From: Roseobacter sp. GAI101
Lineage (GTDB): Bacteria; Pseudomonadota; Alphaproteobacteria; Rhodobacterales; Rhodobacteraceae
NCBI RefSeq assembly: GCF_000156335.1
Contig: NZ_DS999213.1
Span: 1,161,346 to 1,209,344, forward strand
Reading direction: 5' to 3'
Length of the DNA stretch: 47,999 nucleotides
The translations under genes and the position numbers were made by a program. This document shows, piece by piece, positions 26,796 to 36,270 of this stretch. How positions within the stretch are numbered: the stretch's first letter is position 1; each line of letters begins with the position of its first letter. The notes below the pieces were generated by a model that saw nothing but the letters and a program-made list of their open reading frames with translations, had not been told where the DNA came from and did not search any database.

Positions 26796-27508
26796 TGCGC
26801 CGCCCCGGTCAGCGACAGGAACCGGTCCAGCAACGGCATGTCACCCGCGATGTCGCGCGCCGTGCCATCGGCCAGTATCCGGGCGCGGTGCAGGATCACC
26901 AGATGATCATCGGCGCGCACCTCGTCCGTCAGATGGGTGGCCCACAGCACGCTGATGCCCCCGCTTGCAAGTTCATGCACATGCTCGGTGATGGCCTGCC
27001 GCGATGCCGCGTCCAGCCCGACGGTGGGTTCGTCCAGCAGCAGCACGGCTGGCTGGTGCAGCAAGGCGCGCGCGATCTCGGCGCGCCGCCTATGGCCACC
27101 GTTCAGGGCGCGGGCCTTTTCCCCTGCCCGCTCGAGCATGTCCATTTGATCAAGTGCCGCATCAATTGCGCGCTGCGCCGATTTCCCCGACATTCCGTGC
27201 AGGGCGGCAAAATAGGTCAAATTCTGGCGCACGGTCAGGTCCATATCCAGCGTCATCTGTTGGAAGACGACCCCCAGCTTGGCCAGCGCCAGCCGTGGCT
27301 GTTTTGCGATGTCGTGCCCCGCCACTTCGATCCGCCCATCGGCCGAGGTCACAAGCCGGGTCAACAGACTGAACAATGTTGATTTGCCCGCCCCGTTCGG
27401 CCCCAGCAAGGCACAGAACTGGCCTTTCTCCACGACGAACCCGACATCATCCAATGCCGTCTTGGGGCCATAGCGATAACTGACGTTCGACAGGGCAAGG
27501 CCGTTCAT
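26792..27508 (-). CDS. ABC transporter ATPase of the quinoprotein-associated transporter
   Basis: A 238-residue cytoplasmic ATPase with Walker A GPNGAGKST (about 35-43), Q-loop VFQQM, Walker B VLLLDEPTVGLD and the switch histidine in LWATHLTDE. The signature motif reads LNGGHRRR instead of LSGGQ, a variant seen in the ATPase family associated with PQQ alcohol dehydrogenase loci. Its stop overlaps the permease start and its ATG overlaps the upstream gene's stop, making a tightly coupled unit. Confidence 0.92.
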   Translation of the reverse strand: MNGLALSNVSYRYGPKTALDDVGFVVEKGQFCALLGPNGAGKSTLFSLLTRLVTSADGRIEVAGHDIAKQPRLALAKLGVVFQQMTLDMDLTVRQNLTYFAALHGMSGKSAQRAIDAALDQMDMLERAGEKARALNGGHRRRAEIARALLHQPAVLLLDEPTVGLDAASRQAITEHVHELASGGISVLWATHLTDEVRADDHLVILHRARILADGTARDIAGDMPLLDRFLSLTGAAQ

Positions 27509-27945
27509 TCGATGGTGATCTCGATGCGCTGCGTGTCGCCTGTCGTGCCGGGAATGTGCATGTCATAGCGCCCCGGCTTGATCGCGACAAAGCCGATTTC
27601 CATCGTGCCCGCCTCGTCGAACTCAAGACTGCTCAGGGCAAAGGGGCGGATTTCCAGACCCTCGATCACGATCTCGTCGATCCAGATCGCGCGGAAGAAG
27701 TCAGCCCCCGACAGCCCCAGTTCCTGCGATCCGTCAGCGATAATTTCAAATTCGTAATAGGTGCCGGATTTCAACATCCAAGGGCCGTCGCTGATCGGCT
27801 CTCCGACCGAGAGGGTGATGGGCGGGAGGTCTTGCTTGTTGCTGCCCGACATGAGGCCCGCTGCGCCATAGTCATGGGCCGATGCGGGACTGAATACCAA
27901 AAATACCGAGATAACGAGCGGGATGATACGTCGCTGCATGTTCAT
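27505..27945 (-). CDS. Secreted small protein of the quinoprotein operon
   Basis: A 146-residue protein with a signal peptide (residues 1-23, cut after PASA). The mature part is a beta-rich single domain (SDGPWMLKSGTYYEFEIIAD ... GFVAIKPGRYDMHIPGT), resembling a cupredoxin-like fold, but the usual copper Cys and Met ligands are not evident and there are no cysteines. It sits between the beta-propeller and ATPase genes with 4-base overlaps at both ends, so it probably acts in the periplasm with the dehydrogenase system. Function is unknown. Confidence 0.75.
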   Translation of the reverse strand: MNMQRRIIPLVISVFLVFSPASAHDYGAAGLMSGSNKQDLPPITLSVGEPISDGPWMLKSGTYYEFEIIADGSQELGLSGADFFRAIWIDEIVIEGLEIRPFALSSLEFDEAGTMEIGFVAIKPGRYDMHIPGTTGDTQRIEITIE

Positions 27946-28901
27946 GGCCTAAATGCCGCCCCCCACGGAAAACGCCCCACCTTGATGGATTTCACTGCCT
28001 TGCGTGCAGCAACGTCGATCACGGTGACATCGCCCGAAACACCGTTGGTGGTGAACAGCCGTGCATGATCGCCGTCGAATGCCATGTGCCAGACCCGCCG
28101 CCCCACAAGGATGTACTCTTCTACTTCGTAGGTCTGCGCGTTGACAACGGCGACATGGTTTGCGGGGCCAAGGGCGACAAAGGCATATTTCTCGTCCGGT
28201 GTGAATTCGAACCCGACGGGCTGCACGCGGTCAGGATGCACGCCCTTGATCTCGAACGTCATCTTGCCCAGTTCGCCTTGGGTCGCGCTGTCGAAAACGG
28301 TGATGGAACCGCCGATCTCCGAGCTGACCCAAAGCTCTGCGCCGCCTTTGGTAAATTCGGCATGACGCGGGCGGCTGTCCACCAGCGTATTGGCGAAAAG
28401 CGTGTGGGTTCCGGTGTCGATCCAATGCGCCATATTCGTGGTCTCGGAGGTGGTGATGACAACCTTGCCGTCGGGCGACACCGCCATCCCCTCGGGTTCG
28501 ACGCCGACATCGATCTGGGCCACGACCTTGCGGCTGTCCACGTCAACAACTGTGGTCACGGCGTCGTCTTCATTGGCGATATAAAGGTGCTTGTCATCCG
28601 GATGCAGGACGAATTGCTCGGGGTCTTCACCGGATGGCAGGTCATGCAGGATCTCGCCCGTCTCGGGGTCCATCACCTGAACCGCATCGCTGTCCGAGGC
28701 ACAGATGTAGACACGGGAAAAATCGGCGGAAAACGTGATGCCGCGCGGGCGTTCGCCGGTGGCGTAGGTCTGGATCACCTCAAGCGTGTCCGTGTCGATC
28801 ACGCTGAGCGTGTCGTCCTTTTCATTGGTCACCCAGATTTCGCCCGCGTGGGCTGGCACGGCCAGCGACAGGGACGCAAGGATCATATGGCATAGCTTCA
28901 T
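27942..28901 (-). CDS. YVTN-family beta-propeller protein, PQQ-catabolism associated
   Basis: A 319-residue periplasmic seven-bladed propeller. Signal peptide 1-19 (PAHA). Repeats carry the YVTN-type pattern: EIWVTNEKDDTLSVIDTDTL, RVYICASDSDAVQVMDPETG, HLYIANEDDAVTTVVDVDSR. Proteins of this group recur beside PQQ-dependent alcohol dehydrogenases with ABC genes and may act as a periplasmic partner or scaffold. The ATG overlaps the binding-protein stop, and its stop overlaps the next start. Confidence 0.88.
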   Translation of the reverse strand: MKLCHMILASLSLAVPAHAGEIWVTNEKDDTLSVIDTDTLEVIQTYATGERPRGITFSADFSRVYICASDSDAVQVMDPETGEILHDLPSGEDPEQFVLHPDDKHLYIANEDDAVTTVVDVDSRKVVAQIDVGVEPEGMAVSPDGKVVITTSETTNMAHWIDTGTHTLFANTLVDSRPRHAEFTKGGAELWVSSEIGGSITVFDSATQGELGKMTFEIKGVHPDRVQPVGFEFTPDEKYAFVALGPANHVAVVNAQTYEVEEYILVGRRVWHMAFDGDHARLFTTNGVSGDVTVIDVAARKAVKSIKVGRFPWGAAFRP

Positions 28902-30073
28902 TCAAAGACCTCGCAGCGGCTTTCCGGACGGTCAAGGCCCAGTGTGTCCAATTCATTTACCCGGTGCAAGAACCCCTCGAGCGGGGCCTGCGCGACCAGT
29001 GCACGCGTGTGGGCGATGGCGATGGGCTGGCGCAGCTGCCCGTTCCAGTCGCGCCATGTCAGGGGCCTGCCCTTGAAACCGGCCAGTTCGAAATCATCGG
29101 ACAGGATATAGTCGCGCAGGATCGCGGGGTCATTGCTGCCGGTGCGGGTGACAGCCTCTCCCAAGGTGCGCATGGCGGCCCATGCGGCATAGTCCTGTGA
29201 TTGCATGGCGCGGTCATGTTCTTGGGCAAACCGGTTTTGCAATTGCGTCGCCCCCCATTGTTCGATCACCGGTGACCAGGTCAGCGCGGACAGACCTTCG
29301 GACCCGGTCACGGGCCGTGCCACCCATGTGTTATACAGCAGGTAGCGGCCAAAATCCCCAAGCTCGTCCGCCACGATCAGGGCGTCATAGTCGCCAAGGG
29401 GTTGCGTAAACAGCGGCACTTCCTGGGCCGCGTTGCGCCGCATGTCGGCGTCAAAGGCCCATGTTTTTTCCTGCCCCAGTTTCAGCCCGAATTTGGTCAG
29501 CGACCGGCGCATCGCATCTGCATACGCGACGTCTTGGGGATATGTGCCCGACACCATCACCAGATCGGTCCAGCGTTTCTGGACAAAGACCTGCGCCAAC
29601 GCGTCCGTGAGCATCGCGTCGGACGGCAAGGCGTGCAAAAGGTTGGCGCGGCAATCGGTGTCGCGCAGCGCGGTATCGCCAGCCGAGATGTTGAACAACA
29701 CGGCGTCCTTGGCTTGCGGCAAATCCGCGATGGCCAGCAGCACGTCGGCCGGCGCGTCAATCAAAAGAAACGGTGTCCGCGAAAGCATGTCGGCAGTGGC
29801 GGCAACATGGTCCGCCCCCACGTCGACGATGCCGCTTTGCAGATCAAAGCTGTGGCCCAGGAAACGCCCCGTCGTCGCATTGTCCCCCAGACCGGTTTGC
29901 GCACCGGCAAGGCCCAGATCCTCAGGAATCGGGTCGAGGTTTGACAAGGTCGGCGGACGGGACTGTTTGATTTCAAGATACCCGATCGAGAGAGCGACAT
30001 CCGCTGCCACGCCTAGACTGCAAGACATCTGGACAGCCACGCAAACCATGAAAATCTCTGCAAATTTACGCAT
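28898..30073 (-). CDS. ABC transporter substrate-binding protein, PQQ-alcohol-dehydrogenase associated
   Basis: A 391-residue periplasmic protein resembling branched-chain amino-acid type binding proteins found in quinoprotein loci. ATG 30073 gives a signal peptide (MRKFAEIFMVCVAVQMSCSL, cut near residue 25), with AAGGA upstream; a longer in-frame start at 30163 adds a non-matching polar extension. Motifs include IGYLEIKQSRPP, HSFDLQSGIVDVGADHVAAT and ILRDYILSDDFELAGFKGRP. It is first in a five-gene coupled operon (binding protein, propeller, small protein, ATPase, permease). Confidence 0.88.
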   Translation of the reverse strand: MRKFAEIFMVCVAVQMSCSLGVAADVALSIGYLEIKQSRPPTLSNLDPIPEDLGLAGAQTGLGDNATTGRFLGHSFDLQSGIVDVGADHVAATADMLSRTPFLLIDAPADVLLAIADLPQAKDAVLFNISAGDTALRDTDCRANLLHALPSDAMLTDALAQVFVQKRWTDLVMVSGTYPQDVAYADAMRRSLTKFGLKLGQEKTWAFDADMRRNAAQEVPLFTQPLGDYDALIVADELGDFGRYLLYNTWVARPVTGSEGLSALTWSPVIEQWGATQLQNRFAQEHDRAMQSQDYAAWAAMRTLGEAVTRTGSNDPAILRDYILSDDFELAGFKGRPLTWRDWNGQLRQPIAIAHTRALVAQAPLEGFLHRVNELDTLGLDRPESRCEVFE

Positions 30074-30236
30074 GTCCGGGCCATCCTTTCCCGGCAAGGC
30101 TATCCCCAACAAGGATGACCGTCGAATACGACTTTGGTCGGGGGAACCGGGCATCACACGCAACCAAGGTCTTATATCGGGCCTTCGGGACCGGTGCTAG
30201 GTTTTGGAAAAATAACGACGACAAGGGGAATTTGTT
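30074..30236. promoter_or_regulatory. Divergent promoter region of the accessory operon and cytochrome gene
   Basis: A 163-base divergent spacer. TTGGTCGGGG at 30134-30143 resembles the motif seen before the dehydrogenase and cox genes; AAGGTCTTAT at 30166-30175 is a weaker relative. A good ribosome site (AGGGG) precedes the cytochrome gene. Confidence 0.45.
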
Positions 30237-30938
30237 ATGATGAGTTTGACGCGAACGTCCGTGATGACCGCAGCGCTATTGGCTGGCACCATGGGCGTTG
30301 CCTTGGCCGCCGGTTTGCCATTGGGCATTTCACCTGTCGACACGGGCAACCTGCCGCCCACAGGGGACGAATGGCTGTCCGAAAACCCTTATCGTGCGGA
30401 AGCGGCAGGCGAAGAGGTCTGGCTCGAGGCGCTGGAAATCGGGGAATCCGGGTACATCCAGAACTGCGCGCGGTGCCACGGCCTCGAGGTCATCTCCGGC
30501 GGTTTGGCCCCTGATCTGCGCTACCTTGAGGCGTCTGAATACGGGGACGAATGGTATGTCGAACGGTTTCGTTCGGGATACACCCAGAACGGCACGACCA
30601 AGATGCCCGCCTTTGGCGAAGTCCTGGGGCAGGATGCGGCCTGGGCGATCCGGACGTATATCGAGACACGCCCAGACTCGGACGCGATGGAGGAAGCCTC
30701 GGATGAGCTCAAGGCCATCCGCGATGAACTGGTCGCCTATGCCAAGGATGCCAGCGCCGCTGATGCCGACGCGATCAAGGCACGGCTGAACGAACTGGCC
30801 CAGGGGATCGGCACCATGTCAGAGGCACCGGTTGCGGACTCAATCGCGTTTCGGGCGGCGCGCATGATCGATGGTTCGCCGGAGGCATATCACCTTGCGG
30901 CTGAAACCCTGACCATCGGTTTGTCGGCAGCGCATTAA
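30237..30938 (+). CDS. Cytochrome c, PedF/c550-type
   Basis: A 233-residue periplasmic monohaem cytochrome. Signal peptide 1-24 (cut after VALA). Haem is attached at Cys77-Cys80-His81 (CARCH) and the distal ligand is probably the Met in TKMPAFGE. A long helical C-terminal extension (about 145-233) follows the haem domain. It resembles the cytochrome c550 PedF group that takes electrons from PQQ-dependent alcohol dehydrogenases. AGGGG lies 8 bases before the ATG. It is 2 bases from the MoxJ-like gene downstream. Confidence 0.9.
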   Translation: MMSLTRTSVMTAALLAGTMGVALAAGLPLGISPVDTGNLPPTGDEWLSENPYRAEAAGEEVWLEALEIGESGYIQNCARCHGLEVISGGLAPDLRYLEASEYGDEWYVERFRSGYTQNGTTKMPAFGEVLGQDAAWAIRTYIETRPDSDAMEEASDELKAIRDELVAYAKDASAADADAIKARLNELAQGIGTMSEAPVADSIAFRAARMIDGSPEAYHLAAETLTIGLSAAH

Positions 30939-30940
30939 CC

Positions 30941-31840
30941 ATGCGGTCCGCTGTAACAGCCTGCGCATTGTTCATCGGCCTGTCGCTAAGCGGGCCGGTC
31001 GACGCCGCCGACCCGTGCGCGGATTATGTCCCTCAGGAACGTCCGCAAAATGCCGGACGCGACATCGTCGGGCAGGATCTCGACGAGATCGTCGAACTGG
31101 GGCATATGCTTTTTGCCGTTTATGACGACAACGTGCCGTACAGTTGGCAGGACGCCGGCAAGCCGCGCGGCATCGACGTCGACATCGCACGGCTGATTGC
31201 CGATGACCTTGGCGTGACGGCGCAGTTCAACTTTGTCGGCGCGGGCGAAAATCTTGAGGCTGATCTGAGGAATAACATCTGGAAGGGCGGCGTGATCGGT
31301 GGCCGCGTATCCAACGTCATGATGCGTATTCCCTATAATTCCAGCTTCGCCTGCCGGGTCGAACAGGTGACATTCACGGGCCAATACGCCTCGGAATCCA
31401 TCGCCATCGCCTATTCGAACGCCGCCTATCCGGAGGAAAAACCCGTCCCCGCCTATTTCCGTTTCGACACGGTTGCGGTCGAGAACGATTCAATTTCGGA
31501 CTTCTACCTCTCAAGCTTCGCGGGCGGGCAGTTCCGTCAGAACGTGCATCGCTTTACCGATATGGGACAGGGCATGGTCGCGCTTGCGTCTGGTGAAACC
31601 AAGGCGGCAATGGGCCCGCGCGGGCAACTTGAATACGGCCTGACCGATGATATCGGCATCCATCAGCCCCCCCTCGCCGGTTTCGCCGTCAGCACCTGGA
31701 CCTTGGGCGTCGCGGTAAGTTTCAGCTACCGGCCGCTGTCGTACGCCGTGGATGACGCGATCAGCGCGGCGCTGGCTGATGGGCGGATCGCCAACATCTA
31801 CGAAAGCTACGGGCTGAGTTTTCAGCAGCCTGTACGATAG
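30941..31840 (+). CDS. Quinoprotein-associated MoxJ-like binding protein
   Basis: A 299-residue periplasmic protein of the solute-binding family 3 fold. Signal peptide 1-22 (cut after PVDA). Blocks include VPYSWQDAGKPRGIDVDIAR and GGVIGGRVSNVMMRIPYN, and the cysteines C26 and C139 might pair. MoxJ/XoxJ-type proteins are located beside PQQ methanol dehydrogenases and are thought to help assemble or activate them rather than import solutes. Two bases after the cytochrome gene, so co-transcribed; position supports a dehydrogenase maturation role. Confidence 0.87.
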   Translation: MRSAVTACALFIGLSLSGPVDAADPCADYVPQERPQNAGRDIVGQDLDEIVELGHMLFAVYDDNVPYSWQDAGKPRGIDVDIARLIADDLGVTAQFNFVGAGENLEADLRNNIWKGGVIGGRVSNVMMRIPYNSSFACRVEQVTFTGQYASESIAIAYSNAAYPEEKPVPAYFRFDTVAVENDSISDFYLSSFAGGQFRQNVHRFTDMGQGMVALASGETKAAMGPRGQLEYGLTDDIGIHQPPLAGFAVSTWTLGVAVSFSYRPLSYAVDDAISAALADGRIANIYESYGLSFQQPVR

Positions 31841-31915
31841 CAAATACACCCTTGGTCGTATAACCGAACCAGCCAAATCCGATTAGGCTGACCATAGAAC
31901 AGGACGGAATTTGCA

Positions 31916-32437
31916 ATGAATCTTAGCGACTCGAAAACCATCAATGCGGACCGCGCCACAGTCTGGGCCGCGCTGCTGAACCCCGATGTCCTGAAGGCCT
32001 GCGTGCCGGGATGTCAGGACATGACCGGGTCCCCCGAAGACGGGTTCGAAGCGGTCGTTGTGCAGAAGGTCGGCCCGGTCAAGGCGACGTTCAAGGGGGC
32101 GGTCACGCTTAGCGACATAAACGAACCCGAAAGCCTGACCATCACGGGCGAAGGCAAAGGCGGTGCCGCCGGGTTTGCAAAGGGCGGCGCGGATGTGCGG
32201 CTGGAAGCGGATGGCGACCAGACGATCCTGCATTACGAGGTCGAAGCCAAGGTCGGCGGCAAGCTGGCGCAGCTTGGCAGCCGCATCATCGACGGCTTTG
32301 CCAAGAAGATGGCGGACCAGTTCTTTCAGAATTTCCAGGACGCGGTCGGAGAGCCCACAACCGAAGGCGAAACGATCACCACCGAGATCGGGGAAGAGAA
32401 GAAAAAGGGGTGGTTCAAGAGGCTGGTCAGCAACTGA
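31916..32437 (+). CDS. coxG: CoxG-family (SRPBCC) protein
   Basis: A 173-residue protein of the CoxG/SRPBCC fold (about 1-145): [20 protein letters not shown], then [11 protein letters not shown] and [20 protein letters not shown]. The C-terminal tail ([12 protein letters not shown]) is basic and amphipathic, suited to membrane binding; CoxG is reported to anchor CODH-like enzymes to the membrane. It begins the S-L-M set. TTGGTCGTAT (31852-31861) lies about 55 bases upstream, and AGGACGGA forms the ribosome site. Confidence 0.9.
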   Translation: MNLSDSKTINADRATVWAALLNPDVLKACVPGCQDMTGSPEDGFEAVVVQKVGPVKATFKGAVTLSDINEPESLTITGEGKGGAAGFAKGGADVRLEADGDQTILHYEVEAKVGGKLAQLGSRIIDGFAKKMADQFFQNFQDAVGEPTTEGETITTEIGEEKKKGWFKRLVSN

Positions 32438-32491
32438 AGCATCCCGACGACATGAATTTCAAGACGTGACTTTAGAGAAGTAAGGAACACC

Positions 32492-32977
32492 ATGACAAAG
32501 GTAACAATGACCATCAACGGAAAGTCGGTTTCGCGCGACGTGGAGGGGCAGACGCTGTTGGTGTCCTTTCTGCGCGATGACCTGCATCTGACTGGCACCC
32601 ATGTCGGCTGCGACACATCGCAATGCGGGGCCTGCACCGTGCATGTGGATGGCAAATCCGTCAAATCCTGCACCATGTTCGCCGTCGAAGCCGAAGGTGC
32701 CGAGGTCAAGACCATCGAAGGGATGGCCAATGCGGATGGATCGCTTAACGTGATGCAACAGGCGTTTCAGGACCACCACGGCCTGCAATGCGGCTATTGC
32801 ACCCCCGGCATGGTCATGTCGGCCACCGCCTTGCTGAAGGACAACCCCAAGCCCACGGAAGCCGAAGTGCGCAAGCATCTGGAAGGCAATATCTGTCGCT
32901 GCACGGGCTACCACAACATCGTCAAGGCGATCCTCGCCGCCTCCGGTCAGGACGTCAGCGCGATTGCAGCAGAATAA
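32492..32977 (+). CDS. coxS: [2Fe-2S] small subunit of CODH-like molybdenum hydroxylase
   Basis: A 161-residue iron-sulfur subunit with two [2Fe-2S] clusters: plant-type [16 protein letters not shown] plus KSC, and the helical-domain pair [10 protein letters not shown] and NICRCTGY. It passes electrons from the molybdenum site to FAD. It lies upstream of the large and FAD subunits in S-L-M order, characteristic of form II enzymes. A GTAAGGA ribosome site precedes the ATG. Confidence 0.95.
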   Translation: MTKVTMTINGKSVSRDVEGQTLLVSFLRDDLHLTGTHVGCDTSQCGACTVHVDGKSVKSCTMFAVEAEGAEVKTIEGMANADGSLNVMQQAFQDHHGLQCGYCTPGMVMSATALLKDNPKPTEAEVRKHLEGNICRCTGYHNIVKAILAASGQDVSAIAAE

Positions 32978-33039
32978 CAAGGGTCAGGCCTGCGGATCAC
33001 CGCGACACTGCCCCACAATACATTTCAGGGAGATTTCAC

Positions 33040-35409
33040 ATGCCTAAGGACACCGGAATAGGTGCATCACCGCTGCGCCGGGAAGACGTTCGTTTTCTCA
33101 AGGGAGCCGGCGAATATACCGATGACATCAAGACATACGGAGAGACGGTCGCAGTCTTTGCCCGGTCGACCGTTGCCAACGGGATCATCAAATCGATCGA
33201 CACGTCGGTCGCCGAAGGCATGCCGGGGGTTCTGGCGGTCTTTACCGGCGCGGATTTCGTCGAGGTCGGTGGCAACCCCGCAGGCTGGCTGATCAACAGC
33301 CGCGACGGTGAACCGATGAAGGAACCCAAGCGCCCCGTGCTGGCCCATGGCAAGGTGCGTCATGTCGGCGACGCCTATGCTGCCGTCATTGCCGAAACCG
33401 ACCGTCAGGCCCGTGATGCCGCCGAGGCTATCGAGATTGATATCGAGGAACTGCCCGCGATCATCGACGTGAAGGAAGCACTGAAAGGTGACAATTTCGT
33501 CCATGACGAGATCGGCACCAACCAGTGCTTCGACTGGGGCTGGATCGAAGACAACCGTGCCGCCACCGACGAGGCCATCAAGAACGCCCACCACGTCACC
33601 ACGCTTGAACTGGTCAACAACCGTCTTATCCCCAACGCGATGGAACCGCGCTGTTCCATGGCCAGCTACAAGGCCAGCGGTGACGAATACGTCCTGCACA
33701 CCACATCGCAAAACCCCCACCTGACGCGGCTGCTGATCTCGGCCTTTGTGATGGGCATTCCGGAAAACAAGCTGACCGTGATCGCGCCAGACGTCGGCGG
33801 CGGTTTCGGATCGAAAATCTACCACTACGGCGAGGAAGCATTGGTTCTGGCCGCTGCCAAGCGTGTCGGCCGCCCGGTGAAATGGACGTCAGACCGGACC
33901 GAAGCCTTCCTGACCGATGCGCATGGCCGCGACCACGTCACCAAGATCGAACTGGCGACCGACGCCGAAGGCAATTTTCAGGCCTTCCGCACCGAAACCT
34001 ATGCCAATGTGGGGGCTTACCTGTCGAACTTCGCCACGGCGACGCCGACCTTCCTGCATGGCACCCTGATGGCGGGCAACTACACCGTTCCGCTGGTCTA
34101 TGTGAACGTCAAGGCGGTCTTTACCAACACCGCGCCCGTCGACGCCTATCGTGGCGCGGGCCGCCCCGAAGCGTCCTATTCGCTGGAACGGGTCATCGAC
34201 AAATGTGCGCGCGAGTTGGGAATGGATCCGATCGCGCTGCGCCGCAAGAACTTCATCAAGCCCGAACAATACCCCTTCGCCTCGGCGGCCGGTCTTGAAT
34301 ACGACAGCGGCAACTACGACGCGCTGATGGACAAGATGGAAGAGGTCGCCGACGTCAAAGGCTTTGCCGCCCGCCGCGCGCAAAGCGAAGCGAACGGGAT
34401 GCTGCGCGGTTTCGGCGTGAACGCCTATGTCGAGGCCTGCGGCATCGCGCCCTCGAACCTTGTCGGTGTCCTGGGCAGCCGCGTTGGCCTCTACGATGCG
34501 GCAACCGTGCGCGTGAACGCGACCGGCAACCTGAGCGTTATGGTCGGGGCGCACAGCCACGGACAGGGCCATGAAACCGTGTTCCCGCAGGTGGTTGCGG
34601 AAATGTTGGGGATCGACGCTGCCAGCATCGATATCGTCCATGGTGACACGTCCAAGATCCCCTTCGGGATGGGCACCTACGGCTCGCGCAGCCTTGCGGT
34701 CTGCGGCTCTGCCGTGGTGCGCGCGACCGAAAAGATCATCAACAAGGCCAAGAAGATCGCAGCCCACATGCTGGAAGCCGCCGAAGGCGATATCGAACTG
34801 AAAGATGGCCAGTTCTCGGTTGCGGGTACCGACAAATCCGTGTCCTTCGGCGAAGTGGCACTCAAGGCGTACATCCCCCATGATTTCCCCCTCGAAGACA
34901 TCGAACCGGGGCTGGAGGAGACGGCGTTCTACGATCCGGCCAACTTCACCTTCCCGTCGGGGGCCTATTGCTGCGAGGTCGAGGTGGACCCCGACACCGG
35001 CAAAGTCCGCGTTGACCGCTTTGCCGCCGTCGATGATTTCGGCAACGTGATCAACCCGATGGTCGTCACCGGGCAGGTGCATGGCGGTCTGGGCCAGGGC
35101 ATCGGCCAGGCGCTGCTGGAAGCTGCGCGCTACAACAGCGACGGCCAGCTGGAAAGCGCGTCCTACATGGATTATGCGATGCCGCGGGCCGACGACCTGC
35201 CGTTCTATACGGTCGATCATTCGCAAGGGACGCCCTGCACGCACAACCCGCTGGGCGTCAAGGGCTGCGGCGAAGCCGGGGCCATCGGGTCGCCCCCCAC
35301 CATCGTCAATGCCGTCATCGACGCGCTGCAATCGAGCGGCAAGAACGTCACACATATCGACATGCCCCTGACCCCGCACCGTGTGTGGTCGGCCATGAAG
35401 AACGCTTGA
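33040..35409 (+). CDS. coxL: Molybdopterin large subunit, form II CODH-like / aldehyde oxidase
   Basis: A 789-residue xanthine-dehydrogenase family catalytic subunit binding a molybdenum-pterin cofactor. Motifs: [19 protein letters not shown] near the start, [11 protein letters not shown] near 250, [12 protein letters not shown] near 370 and the catalytic glutamate in [12 protein letters not shown] near 745. The active-site loop has AYRGAGR (form II), not the AYxCSFR of true CO dehydrogenases, so CO oxidation is not supported. Given the PQQ alcohol dehydrogenase next door, an aldehyde oxidase role is the best inference. ATG 33040 follows an AGGGAG ribosome site. Confidence 0.92.
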   Translation: MPKDTGIGASPLRREDVRFLKGAGEYTDDIKTYGETVAVFARSTVANGIIKSIDTSVAEGMPGVLAVFTGADFVEVGGNPAGWLINSRDGEPMKEPKRPVLAHGKVRHVGDAYAAVIAETDRQARDAAEAIEIDIEELPAIIDVKEALKGDNFVHDEIGTNQCFDWGWIEDNRAATDEAIKNAHHVTTLELVNNRLIPNAMEPRCSMASYKASGDEYVLHTTSQNPHLTRLLISAFVMGIPENKLTVIAPDVGGGFGSKIYHYGEEALVLAAAKRVGRPVKWTSDRTEAFLTDAHGRDHVTKIELATDAEGNFQAFRTETYANVGAYLSNFATATPTFLHGTLMAGNYTVPLVYVNVKAVFTNTAPVDAYRGAGRPEASYSLERVIDKCARELGMDPIALRRKNFIKPEQYPFASAAGLEYDSGNYDALMDKMEEVADVKGFAARRAQSEANGMLRGFGVNAYVEACGIAPSNLVGVLGSRVGLYDAATVRVNATGNLSVMVGAHSHGQGHETVFPQVVAEMLGIDAASIDIVHGDTSKIPFGMGTYGSRSLAVCGSAVVRATEKIINKAKKIAAHMLEAAEGDIELKDGQFSVAGTDKSVSFGEVALKAYIPHDFPLEDIEPGLEETAFYDPANFTFPSGAYCCEVEVDPDTGKVRVDRFAAVDDFGNVINPMVVTGQVHGGLGQGIGQALLEAARYNSDGQLESASYMDYAMPRADDLPFYTVDHSQGTPCTHNPLGVKGCGEAGAIGSPPTIVNAVIDALQSSGKNVTHIDMPLTPHRVWSAMKNA

Positions 35410-35421
35410 GGGAGACCGCAC

Positions 35422-36210
35422 ATGTACGCATTTGATATCGAACGGCCCACCACCGTCGCAGACGCCGTAGAGGCGCTGAAGGCTGACGAGGCGCAGCCGC
35501 TGGGAGGCGGGCAAACCCTGATCCCGACGCTGAAGGCGCGGCTTGCCGCCCCCTCAAAACTGGTTTCGCTGGGCAACGTGAAGGAAATGCAGGGCATCTC
35601 CATCGACGGTGATACCCTGCGCATCGGCGGTGCCACGATCCACGCCACCGTCGCGACAGAGGCCAGATCGCGCTATCCCGGTCTTGCCAGGCTGGCGTCA
35701 AAAATCGGTGATCCCGCGGTGCGCAATCGCGGCACCATCGGGGGGTCCATCGCCAACAACGATCCCGCGGCCTGCTATCCCGCCGCCGCCCTTGCGTCAG
35801 GGGCGACCATCATCACCAACACCCGCCAAGTTGCGGCGGATGATTTCTTTCTCGGCATGTTCGAGACGGCGTTGGACGAAGGTGAAATTGTTACGGCGGT
35901 ATCCTTCCCCATCCCTGAGGCATCAAACTATCAAAAGTTCGTGCAACCGGCCTCGCGCTTCCCTCTGGTTGGCGTATTTGTCGCCAAATTCGCGGACGGT
36001 GTGCGCGTCGCCGTCACAGGCGCATCGGAAGGCGGCGTCTTCCGCTGGACCGAAGCGGAACAGGCCCTGTCCGGCACCTTCGCGCCGGATGCGCTGGACG
36101 GTCTGAATGTCAGCGAGGATGGCATGATCAACGATCTGCATGGCGACGGCGAATACCGCGCGCATCTGATCAAGATCATGACAGGCCGCGCCGTCAAAGC
36201 CGCCAGCTGA
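35422..36210 (+). CDS. coxM: FAD-binding subunit of CODH-like hydroxylase
   Basis: A 262-residue flavin subunit with the two FAD motifs of the family: [15 protein letters not shown] near residue 32 and [20 protein letters not shown] near 107. It takes electrons from the CoxS-like clusters and delivers them to the respiratory chain. It is 12 bases after the large subunit with a GGGAGA ribosome site and is followed by an intrinsic terminator, ending the unit. Confidence 0.94.
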   Translation: MYAFDIERPTTVADAVEALKADEAQPLGGGQTLIPTLKARLAAPSKLVSLGNVKEMQGISIDGDTLRIGGATIHATVATEARSRYPGLARLASKIGDPAVRNRGTIGGSIANNDPAACYPAAALASGATIITNTRQVAADDFFLGMFETALDEGEIVTAVSFPIPEASNYQKFVQPASRFPLVGVFVAKFADGVRVAVTGASEGGVFRWTEAEQALSGTFAPDALDGLNVSEDGMINDLHGDGEYRAHLIKIMTGRAVKAAS

Positions 36211-36237
36211 CCAATCACGTCAGAGAATAAGAATTAA

Positions 36238-36264
36238 GGCTCCTGCATGTGCGGGGGCCTTTTT
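36238..36264 (+). terminator. Intrinsic terminator after the CODH-like genes
   Basis: GGCTCCTGC (36238-36246) pairs with GCGGGGGCC (36251-36259), including two G-T wobbles, with an ATGT loop and then TTTTT (36260-36264). It lies 28 bases past the FAD-subunit stop, before the convergent ApbE gene. Confidence 0.85.
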
Positions 36265-36270
36265 CCGTTT

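Noticed and set aside
33040..35409. True CO dehydrogenase (form I)
   Set aside because: The active-site loop is AYRGAGR, not AYxCSFR, and the gene order is S-L-M, not M-S-L.
33889..35514. Open frame of 541 codons opposite the molybdenum large subunit
   Set aside because: Antisense artefact of high GC at third positions; no recognisable protein features.
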